Source: Hyphomicrobiales bacterium (GTDB lineage: Bacteria > Pseudomonadota > Alphaproteobacteria > Rhizobiales > Rhizobiaceae). Taken from it: a stretch of DNA of 64,000 nucleotides. Positions 48,408 through 57,185 of this stretch are shown here, in pieces. The notes below the pieces were generated by a model, which did no database searches, was not told where the DNA came from, and saw only the letters and a list, made by a program, of their open reading frames with translations. A program made the position numbers and the translations under genes. The DNA is taken from the NCBI GenBank assembly GCA_900469955.1, contig UBYX01000003.1:1-64000 (forward strand). The letters are read 5' to 3'. How positions within the stretch are numbered: position 1 is the first letter of the stretch; each line of letters begins with the position of its first letter.

Positions 48408-49688
48408 TTAATACATCCCTAGGAAGCGGATCGGTCCCAACGTCAGGATCGGGAAAAGCACCAGGGCGAAAATCGCAAGGGTCAAAACGGTCATCGGCGC
48501 CAGGGATCCCTTGATGACGTCTTCGACCCGCATGTTCGCCACCTGAGCCGCCGCAAACAAACAGACCCCAACGGGTGGCGTCACGAGGCCCAAAGTGAGC
48601 GTCATCACAGTGACAACGAGGAAATGAATCGGGTCAATTCCGATAGCCTGCACCGGCGGCATAAGCACGGGAATCAGAATAAACATAGCCGGAATTGCTT
48701 CCATGAATATGCCGATGATCAGCAAGAACACGAAGATGACCAACATGCCGGTCAACGGACCGAGGTTCATCGCATGCAGAAGAGAGGCGACCTTTTCCGG
48801 CAGACCGTCATAGGTGAAGATCCAGGCGGCAATCTGCGACGTGGCCGCAATGAAAAGAATGGTTCCTGAGATTCGGGCCGTGGAAATAAGAATTTCGGGC
48901 ACTTCGCTCACCGGCAGCGTCCGATAGACGATGACTCCAAGTACGGCAACATAGACCACGGCGATCGCCGCAGCTTCCGTCGGCGTGAACAGTCCACTGA
49001 CAATGCCGATGATGAGGATCAGCGGCGTCAGCATGGGAAGGATCGCACGCAATCCGGTGACGATCACCACACGGAGATTGAACGGGGACGGAGGATTGTA
49101 GCCGTAATAGACCGAGTAGCAGTGATTGAAAACGAGGAACGCCAAAGCGATGAACAGGCCAGGCACCAGGCCGGCAACCAACAGGGTGCCGATCGACACA
49201 TTGGCGATCGATCCGGCAATGACGACGAGGATCGACGGCGGGATGATCGAGGAAAGCGTCGCGGTGCAGAGCGTCATTCCCACCGCGTAACCCTTCGGAA
49301 ATCCGTGCCGCTCCATCGCCTTGATTTCGATAGCCCCGACCGAGGCGATGTCTGCGACTGAAGAGCCTGAAACACCGGAAAAAATCACCGAAGAGATCAC
49401 GTTGACATGGCCAAGACCGCCGGGAAGCCATCCAGCGATCGCTTCGGCGAAGTCGAAGATGCGTTCAGCGACCCTGCCGCGCTCCATGACGGTGCCCACG
49501 AGAATGAACAACGGGACAGCGACCAGGAGAAACGAGTTCATCGAAGAGAACATGGTTTGCGACAGGAGGTCGAGCGGCATCGAGGTGAACAGCAACAGCG
49601 TCACCACGCTTGCCAGTGCGAGCGCAACGGCAAGCGGGACGCCGAGCATGCTGAGCCCGAAGAAGGAGATGAGGAGAAAGAGCGACAT
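48408..49688 (-). CDS. TRAP transporter large permease (DctM type)
   Basis: A 426-residue inner-membrane protein with 12 or more hydrophobic segments, beginning SLFLLISFFGLSMLGVPLAV, matching the DctM family. It couples solute import to ion flow. It is the last gene of the operon, three bases after the DctQ stop. Confidence 0.95.
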   Translation of the reverse strand: MSLFLLISFFGLSMLGVPLAVALALASVVTLLLFTSMPLDLLSQTMFSSMNSFLLVAVPLFILVGTVMERGRVAERIFDFAEAIAGWLPGGLGHVNVISSVIFSGVSGSSVADIASVGAIEIKAMERHGFPKGYAVGMTLCTATLSSIIPPSILVVIAGSIANVSIGTLLVAGLVPGLFIALAFLVFNHCYSVYYGYNPPSPFNLRVVIVTGLRAILPMLTPLILIIGIVSGLFTPTEAAAIAVVYVAVLGVIVYRTLPVSEVPEILISTARISGTILFIAATSQIAAWIFTYDGLPEKVASLLHAMNLGPLTGMLVIFVFLLIIGIFMEAIPAMFILIPVLMPPVQAIGIDPIHFLVVTVMTLTLGLVTPPVGVCLFAAAQVANMRVEDVIKGSLAPMTVLTLAIFALVLFPILTLGPIRFLGMY

Positions 49689-49691
49689 GGG

Positions 49692-50243
49692 TCAGTGTCC
49701 TGCGGTCATGGAAACATCGGCATGGGAGCTTTCGCCAGCCGGCAAGCCGAGTTCAGGGAGCGCGATCAGGTCGCGGCGCGTGCGTAGCGATTCGACGATC
49801 GCCAGGATCGCGATGACGGCGGAAACCGGCATCACCATCCCGATGAGCCACATGGGAATGGGTAAGGTCGCAGCCGTCTCGTTCATCATGATCTGCTGCT
49901 GCACGAGCGTCAGCCCGGTCCAGCCCATGAGGCCGAAAAATAGGACTGACGACACCACGTAGATCGGCACGGCCAGGTGATGGAAGATGCGCTGGCCCAT
50001 GACGAGGAAGACGACGACCCGCGCGCTTTCTACAGTGCGGAAGCCCGCCGCCAATCCCAAAAACACCATCCAGATGAAGAGGAACCGGGTCGCTTCCTCC
50101 GTCCAGGGCAGCGGATGACCGGTCAGCCGACCAATCACCTGCAGCAGGACGACGATCAGCACGCCGGCGCAAGCTGCACCGGCAGCAACATCGGCGACGA
50201 TCTTCACGAACGTACCGAGAAGGGAACTTAGAGGAGCGCGCAT
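49692..50243 (-). CDS. TRAP transporter small permease (DctQ type)
   Basis: A 183-residue protein with four membrane helices and the conserved R..LPWTEE (GRLTGHPLPWTEEATRFLFI) motif of DctQ. I chose ATG at 50243 (MRAPLSSLL), upstream of which lies AAGG; a longer frame from 50303 is unlikely. It pairs with the DctM-type subunit. Confidence 0.93.
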   Translation of the reverse strand: MRAPLSSLLGTFVKIVADVAAGAACAGVLIVVLLQVIGRLTGHPLPWTEEATRFLFIWMVFLGLAAGFRTVESARVVVFLVMGQRIFHHLAVPIYVVSSVLFFGLMGWTGLTLVQQQIMMNETAATLPIPMWLIGMVMPVSAVIAILAIVESLRTRRDLIALPELGLPAGESSHADVSMTAGH

Positions 50244-50280
50244 GACGGGACCCTTTCCAACGGTTGCTAAGGCCGATGAC

Positions 50281-50312
50281 GCCGGCACCTGTCCTTGCGG
50301 CAAGGTGCCGGC
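50281..50312 (-). other. Intercistronic stem-loop after the TRAP binding-protein gene
   Basis: GCCGGCACCT and AGGTGCCGGC form a perfect ten-base stem around 12 bases, six bases after the DctP stop and before DctQ. It occupies the same place as hairpins in both ABC operons. Confidence 0.65.
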
Positions 50313-50318
50313 CAGCAG

Positions 50319-51314
50319 TCAGTTCGTGGTGATGAAGGTACGGGTACGCTCGAAGAAGGACTTATCCTTCACGAGGGCGGAGAACTTCTCCGTCAGACCG
50401 GCCGCCACGTCGACGAAGGCTTTGCGCTGGTCTTCCGTCAGCTCGTTGACCTCCATGCCGTTTGCCTTCAGTGTCGCCAGCGACTTCTCGATGTCCGCCG
50501 CATCATTGGCAGCCTTCCAGGCTTCCGTCTCGGTCGCCGCTTCATTGAGCGCAGCCTTGAAGCTGTCGCTGAGGCCCTTGTACCGGGCCGGGTTCATGCC
50601 AAGCACCCAGGCATCGGCAATGTGGTTGCTGATGGTGGCGTATTTCTGCACTTCGTAGAGTTTTGCGCTGACCGGGACGTTAACCGGGTTCTCCTGGCCG
50701 TCGACGACCTTCAGCTGAAGCGCATTGTAGACCTCGGCAAAAGCCATTGGCGTCGGCGCAGCACCCATGGCTCCGAAGAACTCGACCCACAGCGGATTGT
50801 TCGGCACGCGCAGCTTCATGCCCTTAAGATCCGCCGGCGACGTAATCGCCACCTTGGAATTGGTGATCTGACGCAGCGGGCGGGACCAGAGATCGAGGCC
50901 CTGGATACCGATCTTACTCAGGTCCGACTGCAATTCCTTCCCAAGATCGCTGGCAAGATAGGCGCGCAGCTGGTCGATATCGCGGAACTGGTAGGGAATG
51001 GCGATCGCTGTAAACTTCGGATTGAAGGTCGCGTAGAGCGAGGTGGAGTTCAAAAGCATGTCCAGCGAACCACCAGCCAATTGCTTGACGCCGGCGGACG
51101 GATCACCGCCGTACAGCGTACCATTGGGGAACACCTTGATGGTCAACTCGCCGTTGGTTTTTTTCGATACGAGTTCGGCGAACTTCTTGGCGGCAACGGT
51201 AATTTCCGACGTATCCGGGTCCGGCGTCGACAAGGTCAGTGTTTCAGCGTGTGCGATAGAAGCCGCCAGCATCGCCACCGCTGCCACTGCGCTGCGGATC
51301 GTGAAGTATTTCAT
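50319..51314 (-). CDS. TRAP transporter solute-binding protein (DctP type)
   Basis: A 331-residue periplasmic protein with a signal peptide (MKYFTIRSAVAAVAMLAASI, cleavage near AHAE) and the TRAP pattern including VAAKKFAELVSKKTNGELTI and KLRVPNNPLWVEFFGAMGAA, with an Arg in that central segment that binds carboxylates. The ligand is therefore probably an organic or sugar acid. Confidence 0.94.
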   Translation of the reverse strand: MKYFTIRSAVAAVAMLAASIAHAETLTLSTPDPDTSEITVAAKKFAELVSKKTNGELTIKVFPNGTLYGGDPSAGVKQLAGGSLDMLLNSTSLYATFNPKFTAIAIPYQFRDIDQLRAYLASDLGKELQSDLSKIGIQGLDLWSRPLRQITNSKVAITSPADLKGMKLRVPNNPLWVEFFGAMGAAPTPMAFAEVYNALQLKVVDGQENPVNVPVSAKLYEVQKYATISNHIADAWVLGMNPARYKGLSDSFKAALNEAATETEAWKAANDAADIEKSLATLKANGMEVNELTEDQRKAFVDVAAGLTEKFSALVKDKSFFERTRTFITTN

Positions 51315-51361
51315 GGTTGTTCCTCCCGTTGATTGTCAAAATGAGCGCCTTACCGGCATGC

Positions 51362-52246
51362 TCACTTTGGGTTCATGCGTTGCAGTTCGCGGATAATCCC
51401 GCTGTGGTCCAAATCGCCATCGCCATTGTCGACCATGGCTTGGAACAGTCGATCAACCTCCTCGCTGACCGGTAGTGTCAGGCCGCGGCTCCGTGCAAAA
51501 CGGAGAGCCGTGGACGTATCTTTCACCTGGTATTTTGCCGGACCGCCGGGCTCGAAATTTCCTTCCACCATACGTAACCCGTGTTGACGGAAGACGGTCG
51601 ATTCAGCGAACCCACCCAGCAAAGCCTCTCGCACCCGAGCCGGGTCGGCTCCGCCGCGCTCCGCAAGCGTGAGTGCTTCGGCAACAGCACAGATCGTCGA
51701 GGCGACGATCAGCTGGTTCGCGAGCTTTGTCAGCGCGCCGCTTCCCGCCGGCCCAACATGCGTCACTCTCCCAAGGCATGCGAAGATGGGGCGAAGCCTC
51801 TCGACGACCACCGCATCGCCACCAGCCATGATGGCGAGCGTCCCTTCCCTGGCCCCCTTCTCACCGCCTGAAACCGGCGCGTCGAGGCAAGCTATCCCGT
51901 GTTCGGATCCCGCTTTTGCGATCACGACGGCTGTCTCGACGGGTATCGAACTCATCACGACGAGCGTCGATCCAGACAGCATCGTGGATATCACCCCGTT
52001 CGTGCCGACCAATACCGCTTCGCAGACAGGCCCGGAACTCAGCATGCAGATGACGACATCGGCGCCAGCGACCACCTCGCGAACACTGCGAGCAACAGTC
52101 ACACCATTCTGCTGCAGCGCCTCGGCCTTTTTAGAGGTCCGGTTCCACACCGAAACCACAAACCCGGCATCGGCCAACCGGCAGGCCATCGGAGCACCCA
52201 TAATGCCTGTGCCGATGACAGCAATGCGGGTACGGTTCTCCGACAT
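51362..52246 (-). CDS. Beta-hydroxyacid dehydrogenase (3-hydroxyisobutyrate-dehydrogenase-like)
   Basis: A 294-residue NAD(P)-dependent enzyme: VIGTGIMGAPMACRLADAGF, substrate loop DAPVSGGEKGAREG and catalytic Lys in GSGALTKLANQLI. It oxidises a beta-hydroxy acid, plausibly the solute taken up by the TRAP system. ATG at 52246 has GGGGAGGGG upstream; earlier in-frame start at 52288 is less likely. LtnD in this window belongs to the same superfamily but is distinct. Confidence 0.88.
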   Translation of the reverse strand: MSENRTRIAVIGTGIMGAPMACRLADAGFVVSVWNRTSKKAEALQQNGVTVARSVREVVAGADVVICMLSSGPVCEAVLVGTNGVISTMLSGSTLVVMSSIPVETAVVIAKAGSEHGIACLDAPVSGGEKGAREGTLAIMAGGDAVVVERLRPIFACLGRVTHVGPAGSGALTKLANQLIVASTICAVAEALTLAERGGADPARVREALLGGFAESTVFRQHGLRMVEGNFEPGGPAKYQVKDTSTALRFARSRGLTLPVSEEVDRLFQAMVDNGDGDLDHSGIIRELQRMNPK

Positions 52247-52266
52247 CGAGCTGGTCCCCTCCCCGA

Positions 52267-52584
52267 TCATGGATGCTGTCGTTGGCAAAAGCGGACAGGC
52301 CGCTCCGTCACGACGAGTGGCGGAAACGCTTCCCGGAAGCGGGCCAGATGATGCGTTTCCAGATGAGCATCAAAAGCGGCACGACTGTCATAGACTTCGT
52401 AGAAGACAACCGTGTCTTCTGCACCTTCCGGGCAGATGACGTCGAACTGCTGGCAACCGGGTTCGTCTGCAAGCGAATGTTTGGCATCGTCGCGGGCAGC
52501 TTCCAGAAAGGCCTGGAGCTGACCGGGTCTGATCTCGAATTCCGCGATCACTACAAAAGCGTTCTGAGCCATCGTGCTGTCCAT
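52267..52584 (-). CDS. Antibiotic-biosynthesis-monooxygenase (ABM) domain protein
   Basis: A 105-residue ferredoxin-like dimeric ABM protein: VVIAEFEIRPGQLQAFLEAA, HSLADEPGCQQFDVICPEGA and VVFYEVYDSRAAFDAHLETH. These act as small monooxygenases or as isomerase-like helpers; the reaction here is unknown. The gene is wedged between the SAF enzyme (2 bases) and the dehydrogenase (20 bases). The ATG at 52584 is an alternative to an ATG at 52572. Confidence 0.85.
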   Translation of the reverse strand: MDSTMAQNAFVVIAEFEIRPGQLQAFLEAARDDAKHSLADEPGCQQFDVICPEGAEDTVVFYEVYDSRAAFDAHLETHHLARFREAFPPLVVTERPVRFCQRQHP

Positions 52585-52586
52585 AC

Positions 52587-53945
52587 TCACTCTGCGGCAA
52601 TCTTGCCTGGACGGAAATGCTCTTCCATTTGCTGACGAAGCCGCACGACGTCGAGGTCGTTGACGATCTCAACGTCATCGAAGGAAACGATTTGATCCTT
52701 TCTGATCGGCCGCTTGAGCTTGACGTTATGGGCGAGACCAATCGGCAATGCCTTGAGATCGAGGCTGCGCGCCGCCGGGATTGCATTGGCCCAGACGGCG
52801 TAGCCGCCCTCGCCGTCGAGCATCTCGCCCGGCTGCATGTCCTTCTTCGCCGTCGCGACTGCATCGCCTCGAAATTCCTTGGAGGACCCCGTCGGTTCGT
52901 TGCGAAGTACGGCCGACAGCACGCTTACAGAGGTCTCCAGACCGATGATATGGAAAGGCCGCCACATCGACGCATACCAACCGGACGGATCGGTCAGCAG
53001 ACCATACTGCTTGAAGCAGGCGCGTGCATACTCGTTATGCGCCTTGAAGGTGACGAAGACACCGTAACGGATGTTGTTGAACACCTCCCGGCCATCCGGC
53101 TCCTGGCTTGCGGCGATATCGACGAGACCGGAGCGCGCCATCCGGCCGCCATCGGTGGCCGGACGGAAGACGCGCGCCAGATCGTGCAGGCCGGCCGGCG
53201 GAAAGGCCAAGCCATCGTCTGGGCAATCGAGCCCCGTCCCATTGGCCACCGCTGCCATCTCGATCGCCGCCTTGGTGCCGTCCGTAAAGGAATTGTACAT
53301 CTTCGGATTGAAGTCACCCTTGGCGACCTCTTCCTCGCTCCAGCCGAAGAAACCCCAGACCGTGTCGGGCGTCGAGTAGCGGTAACGAGGTTCGAAATTC
53401 ATCCCTTTACCGGCAGCGGTCACCTCGAAACCGGTGGCACGAGCCCAGTCCACCAGCTCGCAAATCAGCGCAGGCTGGTCACCATAGGCCATGGAATAGA
53501 CGACCCCGGCCGCGCGCGCCTTTTCGGCAAGGATCGGACCAACCATGACATCAGCTTCGACATTGACCATGACGACATGCTTCCTGCCTGCGATCGCGCC
53601 GAGAGCATGACGCGTTCCGGCAATCGGATGGCCCGTCGCTTCGATGACGCATTCGACTTCGTCGCAGTCGAAGATTTCGTTGACGTCGCTGGTCACGTAG
53701 GTCTGGCCATTTTTCAGCGCTTCGCCGCAGCTTTTGGCTTCGTACCGCTCCTTCGCCCAACCCACACGCTTCAAGGATTCACGTGCCTTGCCGACGTCGA
53801 GATCGGCGACCGCGACCATATGGAGACCGCTGATGCGCTGAGCCTGCGCCAACACCATCGAGCCGAACTTGCCGGCTCCGATGAGCGCCACCCGTACCGG
53901 ACGACCGTTGGCGGCGCGGAGCGAGAGAAGAGAAGAGAGATTCAT
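52587..53945 (-). CDS. Homoserine-dehydrogenase-like NAD(P) oxidoreductase with SAF domain
   Basis: A 452-residue protein. The N-terminal Rossmann domain has ALIGAGKFGSMVLAQAQRIS, and CVIEATGHPIAGTRHALGAI is typical of homoserine/aspartate-type dehydrogenases. The C terminus (PIGLAHNVKLKRPIRKDQIV) is an SAF module as in sugar-acid dehydratases. Such fusions act on branched or sugar-derived acids in catabolism; the exact substrate is unknown. First gene of the TRAP operon, so it probably starts the pathway. Confidence 0.85.
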   Translation of the reverse strand: MNLSSLLSLRAANGRPVRVALIGAGKFGSMVLAQAQRISGLHMVAVADLDVGKARESLKRVGWAKERYEAKSCGEALKNGQTYVTSDVNEIFDCDEVECVIEATGHPIAGTRHALGAIAGRKHVVMVNVEADVMVGPILAEKARAAGVVYSMAYGDQPALICELVDWARATGFEVTAAGKGMNFEPRYRYSTPDTVWGFFGWSEEEVAKGDFNPKMYNSFTDGTKAAIEMAAVANGTGLDCPDDGLAFPPAGLHDLARVFRPATDGGRMARSGLVDIAASQEPDGREVFNNIRYGVFVTFKAHNEYARACFKQYGLLTDPSGWYASMWRPFHIIGLETSVSVLSAVLRNEPTGSSKEFRGDAVATAKKDMQPGEMLDGEGGYAVWANAIPAARSLDLKALPIGLAHNVKLKRPIRKDQIVSFDDVEIVNDLDVVRLRQQMEEHFRPGKIAAE

Positions 53946-54016
53946 AAAACGTCCTCAGCTAGGGAATGAATGTGAGGAGTGCCCCGCTGACTTCAGCGCG
54001 CATTGGATCAGGGACA

Positions 54017-54035
54017 GCGAGGCATAATGCCTCGC
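54017..54035. other. Stem-loop upstream of the SAF gene
   Basis: GCGAGGCA-TAA-TGCCTCGC is a perfect eight-base stem with a three-base loop, 72 bases upstream of the SAF gene start and downstream of the second ABC operon. It may end the ABC transcript or form a leader structure; there is no T run. Confidence 0.5.
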
Positions 54036-54177
54036 CGACCGCGTGTGGCCCGAATGCACCTTGAATTCCTCCGGGAAAGCGCGGCTCCAACCGCCACTCC
54101 CAGCCGCCTCCCGAGCAGCTTATGAGGTAGGGTATGGCAATGGAGGGCTTAGCTCAATTTAGAAAGTCGAACAAATA

Positions 54178-54194
54178 CGTTAGTTTTTCTAACG
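54178..54194. promoter_or_regulatory. Inverted repeat resembling a LysR-type site
   Basis: CGTTAG-TTTTT-CTAACG is a perfect inverted repeat, and TTAGTTTTTCTAA inside it fits the T-N11-A LysR box. It is about 235 bases upstream of the TRAP operon start, in a 316-base intergenic region. The LysR protein encoded at 47354 is the nearest candidate, by inference. Confidence 0.5.
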
Positions 54195-54261
54195 GTTCTT
54201 TGAGCCGGATTGAGGCATTGGGCGCCATGGTATACTAGGTTAAAAACGATGCGCCACTGTG

Positions 54262-55320
54262 CTAGCCTATCCGCGTCCCCTCACCGTCGAACAGATGGAT
54301 GTACTCGGGCGGGAAAGACACCGTGATCTCCCCTGTGACAGCCAATGCCTGCCGATCCAGCGTAAAAACCTTGAAGGGTATTCCGTGCAGTGAAAGGTGC
54401 AGGATGATGCCGAAGCCGGTAGGCTCTATGAGCTCCACCGTGGCGCGCCGGCCGCTGCCATCTCTGGTGATCACGACGTGCTCGGGCCGGATGCCGAGGG
54501 TGAGGCTGCTTCCCTCCGGGGTGGATGTGTGGAGGCGAGCCTCGATCTCGCTTCCGTCCTTCAATCTTACGGAGCCACCGGAACAGGTGGCCTCGAGAAA
54601 GTTCATTCCCGGAGAGCCGATAAAGCCGGCGACGAAGAGGTTGGCTGGCCGGTCGTAGAGCTCGAGAGGGCTTCCGACCTGCTGCACGACGCCGCCATGC
54701 ATGGCAACGATGCGGTCCGCGAGTGTCATCGCCTCTATCTGGTCGTGCGTCACGTAGATGGAGGTTGCTTTAAGATCGCCGTGCATCTTCTTGATTTCGG
54801 CCCGCATCTGCTCACGCAGCCGCGCATCGAGGTTGGACAAAGGCTCGTCGAACAGGAAGGCTTTCGGTTGCCGCACGATGGCCCGCCCCATCGCGACACG
54901 CTGGCGCTGGCCGCCGGAAAGCGCTTTTGGCCGCCTTTCAAGCAGTGGTTCCAGCCCGAGCTTGGAAGCCGCGCTGGCGACGGCCGCGCCGATCTTTTCC
55001 TTGGCCATCTTTCGCAAGCGCAGGCTGTAGCTCATGTTTGCCGCGACGCTCATGTGCGGATAGAGCGCATAAGACTGGAACACCATGGCGATGTCCCGGT
55101 CCTTGGGATGCAGGTCGTTGACACGGTTGCCGGCGATGCGGATCTCGCCCTTGCTGACACCTTCCAGCCCGGCGATCATCCTGAGCAGTGTAGACTTCCC
55201 GCAACCCGACGGTCCGACCAGCACGATGAATTCCCCATCGCGGATGTCGAGGTCGACGCCATGAAGCACGGAGACATGGCCATAGGACTTTTCGAGTTTT
55301 TCGATCTCAATGGATGCCAT
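54262..55320 (-). CDS. ABC transporter ATPase, MalK/UgpC type
   Basis: A 352-residue ATPase with Walker A VGPSGCGKSTLLR, signature LSGGQRQRVAMGRA, Walker B AFLFDEPLSNLD, H-loop VTHDQIEAM and a MalK-type C-terminal domain (SLTLGIRPEHVVITRDGSGR). Last gene of the second ABC operon, four bases after the MalG-type gene. It is a paralogue of the one at 33251-34318. Confidence 0.95.
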   Translation of the reverse strand: MASIEIEKLEKSYGHVSVLHGVDLDIRDGEFIVLVGPSGCGKSTLLRMIAGLEGVSKGEIRIAGNRVNDLHPKDRDIAMVFQSYALYPHMSVAANMSYSLRLRKMAKEKIGAAVASAASKLGLEPLLERRPKALSGGQRQRVAMGRAIVRQPKAFLFDEPLSNLDARLREQMRAEIKKMHGDLKATSIYVTHDQIEAMTLADRIVAMHGGVVQQVGSPLELYDRPANLFVAGFIGSPGMNFLEATCSGGSVRLKDGSEIEARLHTSTPEGSSLTLGIRPEHVVITRDGSGRRATVELIEPTGFGIILHLSLHGIPFKVFTLDRQALAVTGEITVSFPPEYIHLFDGEGTRIG

Positions 55321-55324
55321 GTCA

Positions 55325-56155
55325 CTAACCCTTGACCGCGCCGGCCGTCAGGCCCTGGACGAGATACCGCTGGATGAGAAGGAAGAAGAGCCCTGCCGGG
55401 ATAAGGGCCAGCACGCCGGCCGCCATCATCTGGCCGAAGTCGACCGAAAATTTCGACACGAAAGTCAGGAGCCCGACCGGGAAGGTCGCCGCAGCATTGC
55501 CGTTGATCAGCATCAAGGCGAAGAGAAGCTCGCTCCAGGCGGCCGTGAATACGAATCCGAGCGTCGCGGCGATGCCCGGCAATGTCAGCGGCAGGATGAT
55601 TTGCCGGAAGGCCGTGAATTTGGTGGCGCCGTCGATCATCGCCGCCTCCTCCAGATCTTTCGGGATGCCGTCGAAGAAGGACTGCATCAGGAAGGTTGCG
55701 AAGGGCACGTTGAAGGCCGAGTAGACAATGATCAACCCCGTCAGGCTGTTGGTAAGGCCGAGCGGCGAGAGGATCTTGAAGATCGGCGCGACCAGCATGA
55801 CCAGCGGAAACATCTGCGTCAGCAGCATCAGCGCAACGATCCAGTATTTCGCACGGAAGCTGAAGCGGGAAAGCGCGTAACCGGAAAGCGAAGCGCACAC
55901 GGTTACGACCACCGCAGTCGAGGCGGACACGATCAGGCTGTTCTTGAAGAAGGTCGGAAAAGCGCTGTGCCGCAAGACGAAGGTATAATGATCGAATGTG
56001 GTGCGCGACGGCCACATGCGGACGCCCTCGGAATAGAGAAGATCGTTCGGGGTGACCGAAACCTTGAGCAGCCAGAACAGCGGGAAAAGCGCAAAGACGA
56101 TGAAGAAGAGGATCGCCGTGCGGTGCGCGATGATCGGCAGAAGGGACCGCTTCAT
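55325..56155 (-). CDS. ABC sugar-type permease, MalG family
   Basis: A 276-residue inner-membrane subunit, six helices, with the EAA loop EEAAMIDGATKFTAFRQIIL. It starts four bases after the MalF-type stop and ends four bases before the ATPase, so the three are coupled. Confidence 0.94.
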   Translation of the reverse strand: MKRSLLPIIAHRTAILFFIVFALFPLFWLLKVSVTPNDLLYSEGVRMWPSRTTFDHYTFVLRHSAFPTFFKNSLIVSASTAVVVTVCASLSGYALSRFSFRAKYWIVALMLLTQMFPLVMLVAPIFKILSPLGLTNSLTGLIIVYSAFNVPFATFLMQSFFDGIPKDLEEAAMIDGATKFTAFRQIILPLTLPGIAATLGFVFTAAWSELLFALMLINGNAAATFPVGLLTFVSKFSVDFGQMMAAGVLALIPAGLFFLLIQRYLVQGLTAGAVKG

Positions 56156-56159
56156 GGGT

Positions 56160-57095
56160 TCAATCCTTGTTCAGCAATGTCTGCCGCAGCAGGATGATGA
56201 GCATCGAATAGGCGAGCAAGAGGACGAGCAGCACCAGTGCGATCGCCGATGCGTAGCCAAAATCGAGCGCCTTGAAGGCTTGGGTGAAGATGTAGCTCGC
56301 CACGATTTGGGTGCGGTCTGCCGGGCCGCCGCCGGTCATGACGACGATGAGGTCGGCAAAATTGGAGATCCAGACGGTGCGGAGCAAGACGGTGATGGCG
56401 ATCGTCGGCGCGAGGAACGGCAGTGTGATCGAAAAGAAGCGCTGAAACCAGTTGGCCCCGTCGATCGATGCTGCCTCGTAGAGATCGCGCGGGATCGCCT
56501 GCAGTGCCGCAAGCAAGGTGATTGCGAAGAACGGGATACCCCACCAGACATTCGCGACGATCGGCCCCCACATGGCATATTGCGGGTCCGAAAGAATGTT
56601 TCCCGGCTGAGACATCAGGCCGAGCCCGGAAAGCCAGTGCGGCAACGGCCCGATCACCGGGTTGAAAAGCCAAGCCCAGTTTAGACCGGCAAGGAAGGAT
56701 GGAACCGCCCATGGAATGAAGACGAGCGCCTGGACGAGCCCCCTGCCCCAGAACGGCTTGTCCAGGAGAAGCGCCAGGACGAGTCCAAAGGCGAACTGCA
56801 GCGCCACAGAAGCGCCCGTCCACCACAGGGTATTCTTCAAGGCTCCATAAAAGGCGGCGTCCTTTGAGAGTTCCCGAAAGTGCTCGAGGCCGATGAACCC
56901 TCCGGAAAACGGATTAAGGAGCTGAATATCGCGGAAGGCATAGGAGATGCCGATGACCAACGGCACGAGCATGACAACGATGATCAGGATTAGCGACGGC
57001 GCGCTATAAAGATAGGGTTCGGAAGCATCGGCAAGACGCCTCAGCCATGGCTTTCGCACAGAATGGCCGTTTATGGAGCCGGTAGCGGTCATCAT
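56160..57095 (-). CDS. ABC sugar-type permease, MalF family
   Basis: A 311-residue inner-membrane subunit with six helices and EAA loop EAASIDGANWFQRFFSITLP. The ribosome-binding site is weak and two ATG codons are adjacent (57095 and 57092). It is preceded by a large stem-loop after the binding-protein gene. Substrate unknown. Confidence 0.93.
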   Translation of the reverse strand: MMTATGSINGHSVRKPWLRRLADASEPYLYSAPSLILIIVVMLVPLVIGISYAFRDIQLLNPFSGGFIGLEHFRELSKDAAFYGALKNTLWWTGASVALQFAFGLVLALLLDKPFWGRGLVQALVFIPWAVPSFLAGLNWAWLFNPVIGPLPHWLSGLGLMSQPGNILSDPQYAMWGPIVANVWWGIPFFAITLLAALQAIPRDLYEAASIDGANWFQRFFSITLPFLAPTIAITVLLRTVWISNFADLIVVMTGGGPADRTQIVASYIFTQAFKALDFGYASAIALVLLVLLLAYSMLIILLRQTLLNKD

Positions 57096-57142
57096 TGGCA
57101 GGCTTTTCCCGTTCGCGGCTTTTCGCCGTCTTCACTGCTTGT

Positions 57143-57178
57143 CGGGAAGCCGATAGCGCTTCCGCTACCGACTTCCCG
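57143..57178 (-). other. Intercistronic stem-loop after the binding-protein gene
   Basis: Seven outer pairs (CGGGAAG/CTTCCCG) and eight inner pairs (CGGTAGCG/CGCTATCG, one G-U) enclose GAAG, with a single mismatch between them. It starts seven bases after the binding-protein stop and precedes the permease gene. Confidence 0.7.
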
Positions 57179-57185
57179 CACCAGA

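Noticed and set aside
52617..53969. 450-codon plus-strand frame
   Set aside because: Antisense to the SAF-domain oxidoreductase, which has recognisable domains.
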